Below the pieces are notes generated by a model. It was not told where the DNA came from and did not search any database. It saw only the letters and a list, made by a program, of their open reading frames with translations. The position numbers were made by a program, and so were the translations under genes. From Pseudomonadota bacterium (GTDB lineage Bacteria > Pseudomonadota > Gammaproteobacteria > Pseudomonadales > Pseudomonadaceae): a stretch of 15,083 bases of DNA. The DNA lies in contig JAEYXX010000171.1 of assembly GCA_023431055.1 (NCBI GenBank), forward strand, positions 1 to 15,083. The letters are read 5' to 3'. This document shows positions 9,309 through 15,083 of this stretch, piece after piece (the stretch's first letter is position 1; every line of letters begins with the position of its first letter).

Positions 9309-10457
9309 ATGATTGTCAGCAAACTGCCCAACGTCGGCACCACCATCTTCACGCGGATGTCCCAGCTGGCGCTGGAGACTGGTGCGATCAATCTGTCCCA
9401 GGGCTTCCCGGATTTCGACGGGCCACAGGCACTGCGCGAAGCCGTGGCGCGCCACGTCATGGAAGGGCGCAATCAGTATTCGCCGATGACCGGCCTGCCC
9501 GCGTTGCGCCAGCAGGTGGCGGTGAAGATCGCCCGCAGCTATGGCGTGCAGCGTGATGCCGACAGCGAGATCACCATCACGCCGGGGGCCACCGAGGCGA
9601 TCTTCTGTGCAGTGCAGGCGCTGATCCGTCCGGGTGATGAAGCCATCGTCCTCGACCCTTGTTACGACAGTTACGAGCCGTCGGTGGAGCTGGCCGGTGG
9701 ACGTTGCGTGCATGTACCGCTGGCATTGCCGGACTTCGCTGTCGATTGGCAGCTTCTGGCTGATGCCATCACGCCGCGTACCCGGCTGATCTTTCTCAAC
9801 TCGCCACACAACCCGAGCGGTGCGTTGTTGACCCGTGCCGATCTGGACAAGCTGGCCGAGCTGATTCGTGGTCGCGATATCCATGTGATCAGTGACGAGG
9901 TCTACGAGCACCTGATCTTCGACGGCCAACGCCATGCCAGCGTGCTGGCCCACGACGAGCTGTATCAGCGCGCCTTCGTGGTCAGCTCCTTCGGCAAGAC
10001 CTATCACGTCACCGGCTGGAAGACAGGCTACGTGGTGGCGCCGCCGGCTTTGACCGCCGAGCTGCGCAAGATCCACCAGTACGTCAATTTCTGTGGGGTG
10101 ACGCCGCTGCAGTTCGGCCTGGCCGAGTTCATGGCCACCTGTCCTGAGCATGTCGAGGAGCTGCCGGCCTTCTACCAGGCCAAGCGTGACCTGTTCTGCG
10201 ATCTGCTGGGTGGCTCGCGCTTCAGCTTCACCCGCGCGCCGGGCACCTACTTCCAGCTGGCCGACTATTCGGCCATTCGCCCGGACCTGGACGATGTGGC
10301 CATGGCCGAGTGGTTGACCCGCGAGCATGGTGTGGCGGCGATTCCGGTATCGGTGTTCTATCAGTCGGCACCCAAGGACATGCGCCTGGTGCGTTTCTGC
10401 TTCGCCAAGCGTGAGGAAACCCTGCGCCAGGCCGCTGAAAAGCTGTGCGCGGTGTGA
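9309..10457 (+). CDS. PLP-dependent class I/II aminotransferase, YbdL-like (methionine/glutamine aminotransferase)
   Basis: Fold-type I PLP aminotransferase, 382 residues. Key features are the substrate-side segment NLSQGFPDFDGP at 28-39, the PLP-phosphate loop GATEAIF at 93-99, NSPHNPSG at 164-171 (N168), SDEVYEHL at 195-202 (D196 and Y199 against the pyridine ring), the Schiff-base lysine K230 in SSFGKTYHVTGWKTGY, and the carboxylate-binding arginine R362 in LVRFCFAK. The sequence is close to the E. coli YbdL methionine aminotransferase and glutamine-transaminase-K branch, which uses methionine, glutamine and aromatic amino acids; substrate preference is inferred from family. The downstream omega-amidase-like gene supports a glutamine or methionine role. 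The ATG has no clear ribosome binding site and directly follows a long inverted repeat. It is retained because KLPNVGTTIF is the usual N-terminus. Confidence 0.9.
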   Translation: MIVSKLPNVGTTIFTRMSQLALETGAINLSQGFPDFDGPQALREAVARHVMEGRNQYSPMTGLPALRQQVAVKIARSYGVQRDADSEITITPGATEAIFCAVQALIRPGDEAIVLDPCYDSYEPSVELAGGRCVHVPLALPDFAVDWQLLADAITPRTRLIFLNSPHNPSGALLTRADLDKLAELIRGRDIHVISDEVYEHLIFDGQRHASVLAHDELYQRAFVVSSFGKTYHVTGWKTGYVVAPPALTAELRKIHQYVNFCGVTPLQFGLAEFMATCPEHVEELPAFYQAKRDLFCDLLGGSRFSFTRAPGTYFQLADYSAIRPDLDDVAMAEWLTREHGVAAIPVSVFYQSAPKDMRLVRFCFAKREETLRQAAEKLCAV

Positions 10458-10460
10458 TGG

Positions 10461-10513
10461 GTAAGGCGGGTGCAACCCGCCTCTGAGGTGTTGGCGGGTT
10501 TCACCCGCCCTAC
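10461..10513. repeat. Inverted pair of GTAG-headed REP-like palindromes
   Basis: Unit 1 (10461-10481, plus) reads GTAA, GGCGGGT, GCA, ACCCGCC. Unit 2 (10493-10513, minus) reads GTAG, GGCGGGT, GAA, ACCCGCC. Each has a perfect 7-bp stem with a three-base loop, and the two units agree at 19 of 21 positions when one is inverted. The GTA heads face outward with 11 bp between units, the layout of a bacterial interspersed mosaic element. The pair fills most of the 74-bp gap between the aminotransferase and amidase genes and leaves the amidase ribosome binding site free. Confidence 0.85.
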
Positions 10514-10531
10514 GGTGAGCGAGGCCCACAA

Positions 10532-11314
10532 ATGAGCAACAAGCCCGATCTCGAGTTGACGCTGATCCAGACCACCCTGGCCTGGCATGATCCGGCCGCC
10601 AATCGCGAGCATTTCCAGAACCTGCTGGAACAGGCCCTTGGCGCCGATCTGGTGATCCTGCCGGAGATGTTCAGCACCGGTTTTTCCATGGAGTCGGCCG
10701 CATTGGCCGAGCCCGAGAATGGCCCGACCACGCACTGGTTGCGCGAGCAGGCGCAGCGTATCGAGGCGGTGATCTGCGGCAGCCTGATCATCCAGGCCGC
10801 CGATGGCAGCTACCGCAATCGCCTGCTCTGGGCGCGACCCGATGGCTCGCTGGCGCATTACGACAAGCGTCATCTGTTTCGCATGGCCGGCGAGCACAAG
10901 CATTACCGCGCTGGCGATCAGCAGGTGGTGCTGGAGCTCAAGGGTTGGCGGGTGCGCCCGCTGATCTGCTACGACCTGCGCTTCCCGGTCTGGAGCCGAG
11001 ACGCAGGCGGCACCGACCTGCTGCTGTATACCGCCAACTGGCCGGGGGCGCGCCGTCACCACTGGAACCGCCTGCTCCCGGCGCGAGCGATAGAGAACCT
11101 GTGCTATGTCGCGGCTGTGAACCGCGTCGGCGAGGACGGCAAGGGCCACGCCTACACTGGCGATTCTCAGGTGCTGGACTTCCAGGGCGAGGCGTTAATG
11201 GCGGCAGGCGAGGGTGATGGCGTGTTCCGCGCTCGCCTGTCGAGCGAGGTGCTGGCCGCCTACCGCGAGCGCTTCCCTGCACACCTGGATGCCGATGCCT
11301 TTACCTTGAACTGA
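10532..11314 (+). CDS. Nitrilase-superfamily amidohydrolase, YafV/omega-amidase-like
   Basis: Carbon-nitrogen hydrolase of 260 residues. The catalytic triad of the superfamily is complete: E45 in LPEMFSTGF, K112 in HYDKRHLFRM and C146 in PLICYDLRFPVW. The segments YTANWPGARRHHW and ARAIENLCYVAAVNRVG are typical of the YafV/Nit2 omega-amidase branch, which hydrolyses 2-oxoglutaramate or 2-oxosuccinamate to the keto acid and ammonia. That activity would complete glutamine-dependent transamination by the aminotransferase upstream. The substrate is inferred from family and neighbourhood and is not visible in the residues. GAGG at 10521-10524 lies seven bases before the ATG. The gene is separated from the aminotransferase by a REP pair and is followed 17 bp later by a small membrane-protein gene. 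Confidence 0.9.
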   Translation: MSNKPDLELTLIQTTLAWHDPAANREHFQNLLEQALGADLVILPEMFSTGFSMESAALAEPENGPTTHWLREQAQRIEAVICGSLIIQAADGSYRNRLLWARPDGSLAHYDKRHLFRMAGEHKHYRAGDQQVVLELKGWRVRPLICYDLRFPVWSRDAGGTDLLLYTANWPGARRHHWNRLLPARAIENLCYVAAVNRVGEDGKGHAYTGDSQVLDFQGEALMAAGEGDGVFRARLSSEVLAAYRERFPAHLDADAFTLN

Positions 11315-11331
11315 TCAGGAGCTAGACGAAC

Positions 11332-11787
11332 ATGGACGTACAACAGAGCAATCCCTTCCAGCCACCGCAAGCCGATCTGCAACAGGCCACTACTACTCAG
11401 GCGCCGCTCTACAGCATCGCCGGTGTCGGCCTAGCCACCTTCATCGGTACACCGCTGGCGGGTGCCTGGCTGCTGGCGCATAACCTGCAACTGCTTGGCA
11501 GGGCCGATCGCGTGGCAATGGTCTGGGCGATGGCGGTTTTCTTTCTGGTCGTCACCCTGGGCCTGGCCTTCCTTTTGCCGGAAGAGGTGCCCGGTATGCC
11601 GTTCGCCATCGCCCAGTTGATGGCGATGATCATGTTTGCCAAGAGCCTGATGGAAGCCGATCTCAAACAGCATGCTGATGCCAGGGGGGCGTTTCTGTCG
11701 AACTGGCGGGCGCTGGGCATTGGCCTGATGTTCACCCTCGGCCTGACCGCGTTGATGTTCGCCGTGCTGATGATCTTCGATATCTGA
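11332..11787 (+). CDS. Hypothetical small membrane protein with N-terminal NPFQPPQA motif
   Basis: I do not recognise a named family. The 151-residue product begins with a polar, proline- and glutamine-rich cytoplasmic-looking segment (NPFQPPQADLQQA), then about four hydrophobic stretches at roughly 28-49, 62-82, 89-105 and 128-149, with charged connectors such as QLLGRADR and LMEADLKQHADARG. An Asn-Pro-aromatic-x-Pro-Pro opening recurs in several unrelated small bacterial membrane proteins, so it is weak evidence. AGGAG at 11317-11321, ten bases before the ATG, and the 17-bp gap after the amidase gene suggest cotranscription. Base composition and codon use look like the neighbours. It is the last plus-strand gene before the convergent leuA. 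No function is proposed. Confidence 0.8.
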   Translation: MDVQQSNPFQPPQADLQQATTTQAPLYSIAGVGLATFIGTPLAGAWLLAHNLQLLGRADRVAMVWAMAVFFLVVTLGLAFLLPEEVPGMPFAIAQLMAMIMFAKSLMEADLKQHADARGAFLSNWRALGIGLMFTLGLTALMFAVLMIFDI

Positions 11788-11796
11788 GCGCATGTT

Positions 11797-11817
11797 CCCG
11801 GATTTCATCCGGGCTAC
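11797..11817 (-). repeat. REP-like palindrome, class 1 (GTAG head, 7-bp stem, GAA loop)
   Basis: On the minus strand this reads GTAG, CCCGGAT, GAA, ATCCGGG, a perfect 7-bp stem with a three-base loop. It starts 10 bp after the stop of the small membrane-protein gene. The architecture equals unit 2 near 10500, but the stem sequence differs on both sides together. An identical copy lies at 11957-11977. Confidence 0.85.
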
Positions 11818-11846
11818 GCATGCAAGTACCTGCAAATCGGCTGTTC

Positions 11847-11919
11847 GTAGGAGCCCCGCCTCGGGGCGAAGCCTTTCGAGCCCATGGCGCCGGTGTTCGC
11901 GGCGGGGCGCCGCTCCTAC
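11847..11919. repeat. Inverted pair of REP-like palindromes, class 2 (GTAGGA head)
   Basis: The plus-strand unit 11847-11870 reads GTAGGA, GCCCCG, CCT, CGGGGC, GAA. The minus-strand unit 11896-11919 reads GTAGGA, GCGGCG, CCC, CGCCGC, GAA. Both have perfect 6-bp stems with three-base loops and the same head and tail, although the stems differ. The heads point outward, with 25 bp between units, as in a BIME. This GTAGGAGC type is common between genes in Pseudomonas by my recollection. Confidence 0.85.
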
Positions 11920-11956
11920 AGGATGCCGAAACGCTACTGATGTTCGCGATAACCTT

Positions 11957-11977
11957 CCCGGATTTCATCCGGGCTAC
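11957..11977 (-). repeat. REP-like palindrome, class 1, second copy
   Basis: It is identical to 11797-11817 over the whole palindrome and CTAC head. With two further T bases on its left, the identical stretch is 23 bp. The two copies lie exactly 160 bp apart in the same orientation and bracket the class 2 pair. Confidence 0.85.
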
Positions 11978-11984
11978 ACATAGA

Positions 11985-12011
11985 AAAACGCCGGGCTTTG
12001 CCCGGCGTTTT
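11985..12011. terminator. Symmetric bidirectional terminator between convergent operons
   Basis: AAAACGCCGGGC (11985-11996), loop TTT, and GCCCGGCGTTTT (12000-12011) form a perfect 12-bp stem. The stem is GC-rich at its top with A4 and T4 arms, so it can terminate from either side. It lies 18 bp beyond the leuA stop on the minus strand and at the end of the plus-strand repeat region, and is the obvious terminator for both transcripts. Confidence 0.92.
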
Positions 12012-12029
12012 GCGTTTGGCGTCGATGGA

Positions 12030-13700
12030 TCAGGCCGCTTGCGACTCGGCCTGGCTCAGGGCGCGGTTCAGTGCACTGAACAGGGCACGGAAGCTGGCAG
12101 TGGTCAGGTTCTCGTCGATACCGATGCCGTGCAGGGCGCGGCCGCCGTTGACGCGCAGCTCAATGTAGGCCGCGGCCTTGGCGTTGGCGCCAGCGCCGAT
12201 GGCATGCTCGCTGTAGTCCATGACTTCGACGGCAACCGGCAGAGCGGCCGCCAGCGCTTCCAGCGGGCCCTTGCCGATGCCGCGCCAGTGATGGCTCTCG
12301 CCGTGCTCGATAACTTCCACGTCCACCGCGCTGGTGCCGTTCTCTTCCTGCAGGCGGAGGCCTTTCAGGGTGTAGGGGCTGCGTGCCTGCAGGTATTCAG
12401 TCTCGAGCAGTTGGTAGATCTGCGCGGCAGTCATCTCCAGGCCGAGGCGGTCGGTTTCACGCTGCACCACCTGGCTGAACTCGATCTGCATGCGGCGCGG
12501 CAGGCTGATGCCGTATTCCTGTTCGAGCAGGAAGGTGATGCCGCCCTTGCCGGACTGGCTGTTTACACGGATCACCGCCTCGTAATCGCGGCCAATGTCG
12601 GCCGGGTCGATCGGCAGGTACGGCACTTCCCACAGCGCATCGTCCTTTTGCTGGGCGAAGCCCTTGCGGATGGCATCCTGGTGTGAGCCGGAGAATGCGG
12701 TGTGTACCAGGTCGCCGACGTACGGGTGGCGCGGGTGTACTGGAATCTGGTTGCAGTCCTCGACCACCTTGCGTACGGCATCGATGTCGGAGAAGTCCAG
12801 CTCCGGGTCAACGCCTTGGGTGTAGAGGTTCAGCGCCAAGGTCACCAGGCAGACGTTGCCGGTGCGCTCGCCGTTGCCGAACAGGCAACCTTCGACGCGA
12901 TCGGCACCGGCCATGACGGCCAGCTCGGAAGCGGCGACACCGGTGCCACGGTCGTTATGGGTGTGCACGCTGATCAGCACGCTGTCGCGCTTGTTCACAT
13001 TGCGGCCGAACCACTCGATCTGGTCGGCGTAGTTGTTCGGCGTGGCGCACTCGATGGTGGCCGGCAGGTTGAGGATCAGCTTGTTCGCCGGGGTCGGCTG
13101 GAACACGCCGATCACTGCGTTGCACACCTCGACGGCGAAGTCGATCTCGGTGCTGCTGAACACTTCCGGCGAGTACTCGAAGCCCCACTGGGTCTCAGGC
13201 GCGGCATCGGCCAGGCGCTTGATGGTGGTGCCGGCGGCCACGGCGATGGCTTTCACGCCGGCCTTGTCCTGGTTGAAGACGATCTTGCGAAAGCTCGGCG
13301 CGCAGGCGTTGTAGTAGTGGACGATGGCCTTCTTGGCGCCCTTGAGCGACTCGAAGGTGCGCTCGATAAGGTCGTCACGGGCCTGGGTCAGCACCTGGAT
13401 GGTGACATCGTCGGGGATATGGCCGCCTTCGATCAGCTCACGCACGAAGTCGAAGTCGGTCTGCGAGGCGGACGGGAAGCCCACTTCGATTTCCTTCAGG
13501 CCCACGGCCACCAGGCATTTGAAGAAGCGCATCTTCTTCTCAGCATCCATCGGCTCGATCAGCGACTGGTTACCGTCGCGCAGGTCGGTGGACAGCCAGA
13601 TCGGCGCCTTGTCGATGATCTTGTCCGGCCAGGTGCGGTCCGGGATCTGGATTGGGGTGAAGGGGCGGTACTTCTTGGATGGGTCTTTGAGCATGGTCAT
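12030..13700 (-). CDS. leuA: 2-isopropylmalate synthase, type 2 (long form)
   Basis: First committed enzyme of leucine synthesis: condenses acetyl-CoA with 2-oxoisovalerate. The product has 556 residues. The HMGL-like TIM barrel shows [11 protein letters not shown] (D42 metal ligand), [25 protein letters not shown] (H246 and H248 ligands) and [13 protein letters not shown] (N282 ligand). The C-terminal LeuA dimer/regulatory domain, from about 430, gives leucine feedback inhibition in the family. The close pattern DPSKKYRPF...DRTWPDK at the N-terminus and the length mark the long type 2 form found in Pseudomonas and actinobacteria. The frame is open 25 codons further upstream, but AAGGA on the minus strand (13709-13713) lies eight bases from the ATG at 13700 and sets the start. 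A second ATG two codons later is too far from it. The gene stands alone and is preceded by a leucine-rich leader peptide. Confidence 0.96.
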   Translation of the reverse strand: MTMLKDPSKKYRPFTPIQIPDRTWPDKIIDKAPIWLSTDLRDGNQSLIEPMDAEKKMRFFKCLVAVGLKEIEVGFPSASQTDFDFVRELIEGGHIPDDVTIQVLTQARDDLIERTFESLKGAKKAIVHYYNACAPSFRKIVFNQDKAGVKAIAVAAGTTIKRLADAAPETQWGFEYSPEVFSSTEIDFAVEVCNAVIGVFQPTPANKLILNLPATIECATPNNYADQIEWFGRNVNKRDSVLISVHTHNDRGTGVAASELAVMAGADRVEGCLFGNGERTGNVCLVTLALNLYTQGVDPELDFSDIDAVRKVVEDCNQIPVHPRHPYVGDLVHTAFSGSHQDAIRKGFAQQKDDALWEVPYLPIDPADIGRDYEAVIRVNSQSGKGGITFLLEQEYGISLPRRMQIEFSQVVQRETDRLGLEMTAAQIYQLLETEYLQARSPYTLKGLRLQEENGTSAVDVEVIEHGESHHWRGIGKGPLEALAAALPVAVEVMDYSEHAIGAGANAKAAAYIELRVNGGRALHGIGIDENLTTASFRALFSALNRALSQAESQAA

Positions 13701-13708
13701 GGTGAAAA

Positions 13709-13713
13709 TCCTT
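13709..13713 (-). promoter_or_regulatory. leuA ribosome binding site
   Basis: AAGGA on the minus strand, eight bases before the ATG at 13700. It decides the start over the in-frame ATGs at 13775 and 13694. A 6-bp hairpin ends four bases before it. Confidence 0.75.
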
Positions 13714-13717
13714 GGGT

Positions 13718-13734
13718 CCAGACGCCTTGTCTGG
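13718..13734 (-). promoter_or_regulatory. Stem-loop just before the leuA ribosome binding site
   Basis: The minus-strand RNA would read CCAGAC, loop AAGGC, GTCTGG: a perfect 6-bp stem ending four bases before AAGGA. It is not followed by a T run, so it is not an evident terminator. It may be part of the leader's alternative structures. Its role is inferred from position only. Confidence 0.5.
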
Positions 13735-13779
13735 GAAACGAAATCGGGCAGTCGACAGTGGCCGGATGGCCGCAAAGAT

Positions 13780-13802
13780 TCAGCCCCGCAGTCGCGGGCT
13801 GA
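13780..13802 (-). promoter_or_regulatory. Stem-loop enclosing the leader-peptide stop codon
   Basis: TCAGCCCGC and GCGGGGCTGA pair over nine base pairs with one bulged base around a GACT loop. The UGA stop is the last three bases of the right arm, so a ribosome finishing the leader would melt the helix and one stalled at earlier leucine codons would not. This is the expected geometry for a leader-controlled switch, but I could not find a convincing T-rich terminator partner. Confidence 0.6.
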
Positions 13803-13857
13803 CCAGGCGGAGGCAGCGATGTTGCCTTAGCAGAATGAGGGTATGTGCGATGTTCAT
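13780..13857 (-). CDS. Leucine-rich leader peptide of leuA (probable attenuator peptide)
   Basis: A 25-codon open frame on the minus strand that starts with ATG at 13857 and ends with TGA at 13780-13782, 79 bases before leuA. The peptide begins [15 protein letters not shown] and ends [10 protein letters not shown]. Six of 25 residues are leucine (positions 7, 9, 10, 16, 18 and 23), with isoleucine and valine beside them. One leucine codon is CTA, which is rare in GC-rich pseudomonads. AGGG lies eight bases before the ATG. Leucine-rich leader peptides before leuA are an established attenuation device, in which leucyl-tRNA supply sets ribosome position and so the downstream RNA structure. The ORF is seen directly; translation and control are inferred. 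It shows no other resemblance to a known protein. Confidence 0.78.
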   Translation of the reverse strand: MNIAHTLILLRQHRCLRLVSPRLRG

Positions 13858-13944
13858 GAGGCCAACCCTAGTGTTCTTGATGAAGGCTGGCAAGCATTGC
13901 GTGAAAATTGGTAGGAACAATCTCTGGACGCTTCTGAGCGATGT

Positions 13945-13973
13945 TTAATAGCGCTTTTTGTTTTCTCTTTGAA
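13945..13973 (-). promoter_or_regulatory. Candidate sigma-70 promoter for the leuA leader
   Basis: The minus strand has TTCAAA (13973-13968), 17 bases, then TATTAA (13950-13945). Each box matches four of six consensus positions, and the spacer is A-rich. Transcription would begin near 13938, giving about 80 nt before the leader peptide and about 240 nt before leuA. An alternative, TTGCCA then 17 bases then TAGGGT, lies nearer the leader ATG, but its -10 match is weak. This is a visual match only. Confidence 0.4.
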
Positions 13974-14001
13974 GAAATATTGCGCAGAGGGTTTGGAGGT
14001 T

Positions 14002-14026
14002 CGAAGGCCGGTATGTCCGGCCTTCG
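14002..14026 (-). terminator. Stem-loop after the mechanosensitive channel gene, probable terminator
   Basis: CGAAGGCCGG and CCGGCCTTCG form a perfect 10-bp stem with a five-base loop, starting nine bases past the channel gene stop on the minus strand. No T tract follows on either strand, so it may need Rho or act as an RNA stability element. Confidence 0.5.
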
Positions 14027-14035
14027 CCTTATGCG

Positions 14036-15083
14036 TCACGCGGGATCGTGAGCAACCAGGTTGGGACGCAGCTCGCGCATGTCCGCACCGCTCGGGTGCT
14101 GGAATGCGCGCAGGCCGAACTCGGGAAGGATGGCCAGCAGATGGTCGAAAATGTCCGACTGGATACCTTCGTAGGCATTCCAGGCCACGGTATTGGTGAA
14201 GCAGTAGATCTCCAGCGGCAGACCATCAGCGGTCGGGCTGAGCTGGCGTACCAGCAGGGTCATATGCTGGTGGACGTTCGGATTGTGCCGCAGGTAATGC
14301 TCGACATAGGCGCGGAAGCTGCCGATGTTGGTGATGCGCCGGGTGTTCACCGCTTGCTTGCCATGCTCGGCCAGCTTGAGGTTCCACTCGCGCAGTTCCT
14401 GATCCTTGCGATCCAGGTACTCGTCGAGCAGCATGAAGCGGCGCAGGCGGGCGATTTCCTCGTCGGTGAGGAAGTGCACGCTGGTCTGGTCGAGATACAG
14501 CGCGCGCTTGATCCGGCGCCCGCCGGATTCCTGCATGCCACGCCAGTTCTTGAACGGGTCGGTGATGAAGCGCTTGGTCGGGATGGTGGTGATGGTCTTG
14601 TCCCAGTTCTGCACCTTGACCGTGTGCAGGGCGATGTCGATCACATCGCCGTCGGCGTTGAGCTGCGGCATTTCCACCCAGTCGCCGACGCGTACGATGT
14701 CGCTGGAGGAGATCTGCACGCTGGCCACCAGCGATAGCAGAGTGTCCTGAAAAATCAACATCAGCACCGCAGCCATGGCGCCGAGGCCGGACAGCAGAAT
14801 CAGCGGAGAGCGGTCGATCAGGGCCGCCACCATCAGGATCGCGGCGATGGCGAAGATGGCAATCTTGATCACCTGCAGATAGCCCTTGATCGGCTTCAGG
14901 TGCGCATTCGGGCGGCGCTGGTAGAGGGTGTTGAGAATATCCAGCAGGGCGCCGATGGCCAGGGCGATGGTCAGCACCACGAAGGCGCCGCAAACGTTGC
15001 GCGTTACTTCCACCACGGCAGCGGGCAGGCCGGGTACCAGGACTACGCCGCTGGACAGCACCAATGCCGGCACGATGTTGGAC
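14036..15083 (-). CDS. Mechanosensitive ion channel, MscS family, YbdG-like (5' end beyond window)
   Basis: C-terminal 348 residues of an MscS-family channel; the frame stays open to the right edge (SNI precedes the GTG at 15073), so the true start lies outside. The visible part has two hydrophobic helices (FVVLTIALAIGALLDIL and IKIAIFAIAAILMVAALI). A third, pore-lining-type helix follows (ILLSGLGAMAAVLMLIFQDT), then the MscS beta domain (SDIVRVGDWVEMPQLNADGDVIDIALHTVKVQNWDKTITTIPTKRF, cited as separate stretches SDIVRVGDWVEM and VQNWDKTITTIPTKRF). An insert-bearing C-terminal cytoplasmic domain rich in RRF, DRKDQELREW and TRRITNIGSFRAYVEHYLR completes it. The extended C-terminal domain and sequence resemble E. 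coli YbdG, a miniconductance channel linked to mild osmotic downshift. The GTG at 15073 should not be taken as the start. It runs in the same direction as leuA but ends 179 bp before the leuA leader. Confidence 0.9.
   Translation of the reverse strand, partial: SNIVPALVLSSGVVLVPGLPAAVVEVTRNVCGAFVVLTIALAIGALLDILNTLYQRRPNAHLKPIKGYLQVIKIAIFAIAAILMVAALIDRSPLILLSGLGAMAAVLMLIFQDTLLSLVASVQISSSDIVRVGDWVEMPQLNADGDVIDIALHTVKVQNWDKTITTIPTKRFITDPFKNWRGMQESGGRRIKRALYLDQTSVHFLTDEEIARLRRFMLLDEYLDRKDQELREWNLKLAEHGKQAVNTRRITNIGSFRAYVEHYLRHNPNVHQHMTLLVRQLSPTADGLPLEIYCFTNTVAWNAYEGIQSDIFDHLLAILPEFGLRAFQHPSGADMRELRPNLVAHDPA

Noticed and set aside
11795..11977. Possible CRISPR array from repeated palindromes
   Set aside because: The repeats are of two unlike classes, in mixed orientation, with uneven spacing and no cas genes; REP elements explain them.
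13773..13775. Upstream ATG giving leuA 25 extra residues
   Set aside because: The extension overlaps the leader region, lacks the family's sequence, and has no ribosome binding site comparable to AAGGA before the ATG at 13700.
11820..13802. Plus-strand open frames opposite leuA (11820-12686 and 12702-13802)
   Set aside because: leuA on the minus strand is intact with all metal ligands. One of these frames starts in the REP-like region and has no recognisable domain.
1..15083. Horizontally acquired island, phage or defence system
   Set aside because: Composition and codon use look even, the gene order is a known Pseudomonas core arrangement, and no integrase, transposase, toxin-antitoxin or nuclease gene is visible.

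Overview
The window looks like chromosomal DNA of a Pseudomonas species. It is GC-rich with strongly GC3-biased codons. The gene order ndk-rlmN-pilF-rodZ-ispG-hisS-yfgM-bamB-der, followed by an aminotransferase and, a few genes on, leuA, is the order I know from Pseudomonas (the PA3807 to PA3792 neighbourhood of P. aeruginosa, recalled from memory and not searched). The short GTAG-headed palindromic repeats between genes also fit Pseudomonas. The exact species cannot be read from the sequence.

Region 1 (1-7726, plus strand) is a tight housekeeping cluster: nucleoside diphosphate kinase, the dual-specificity rRNA/tRNA m2A methylase RlmN, the type IV pilus pilotin PilF, the cell-shape protein RodZ, the isoprenoid enzyme IspG, histidyl-tRNA synthetase, the YfgM-like TPR membrane protein and the outer-membrane assembly lipoprotein BamB. 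Gaps are about 3-32 bp, and pilF/rodZ overlap by ATGA. A clean intrinsic terminator follows bamB.

Region 2 (7754-11787, plus strand) holds the ribosome-assembly GTPase Der, a methionine/glutamine-type PLP aminotransferase, an omega-amidase-like nitrilase-family hydrolase and a small unrecognised membrane protein. The aminotransferase and amidase probably act in sequence: transamination using glutamine-type donors, then hydrolysis of the alpha-keto amide. Two different inverted-repeat elements sit between these genes.

Region 3 (11788-12029) is a 242-bp convergent intergenic region. It carries four REP-like palindromes and a symmetric bidirectional terminator.

Region 4 (12030-14035, minus strand) is leuA, for a type 2 (long-form) 2-isopropylmalate synthase, preceded by a leader of about 240 nt. 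The leader contains a 25-codon, leucine-rich leader peptide whose stop codon lies inside a strong hairpin. This is the main regulatory find and points to leucine-responsive attenuation or coupled translation.

Region 5 (14036-15083, minus strand) is the C-terminal part of an MscS/YbdG-type mechanosensitive channel gene that runs off the right edge.

I see no tRNA, rRNA, CRISPR array, insertion sequence, phage gene or defence system. Almost everything is conserved core genome. The parts worth a second look are the leuA leader, the structurally covarying GTAG palindromes, the long inverted repeat abutting the aminotransferase start codon, and the aminotransferase-amidase pair.
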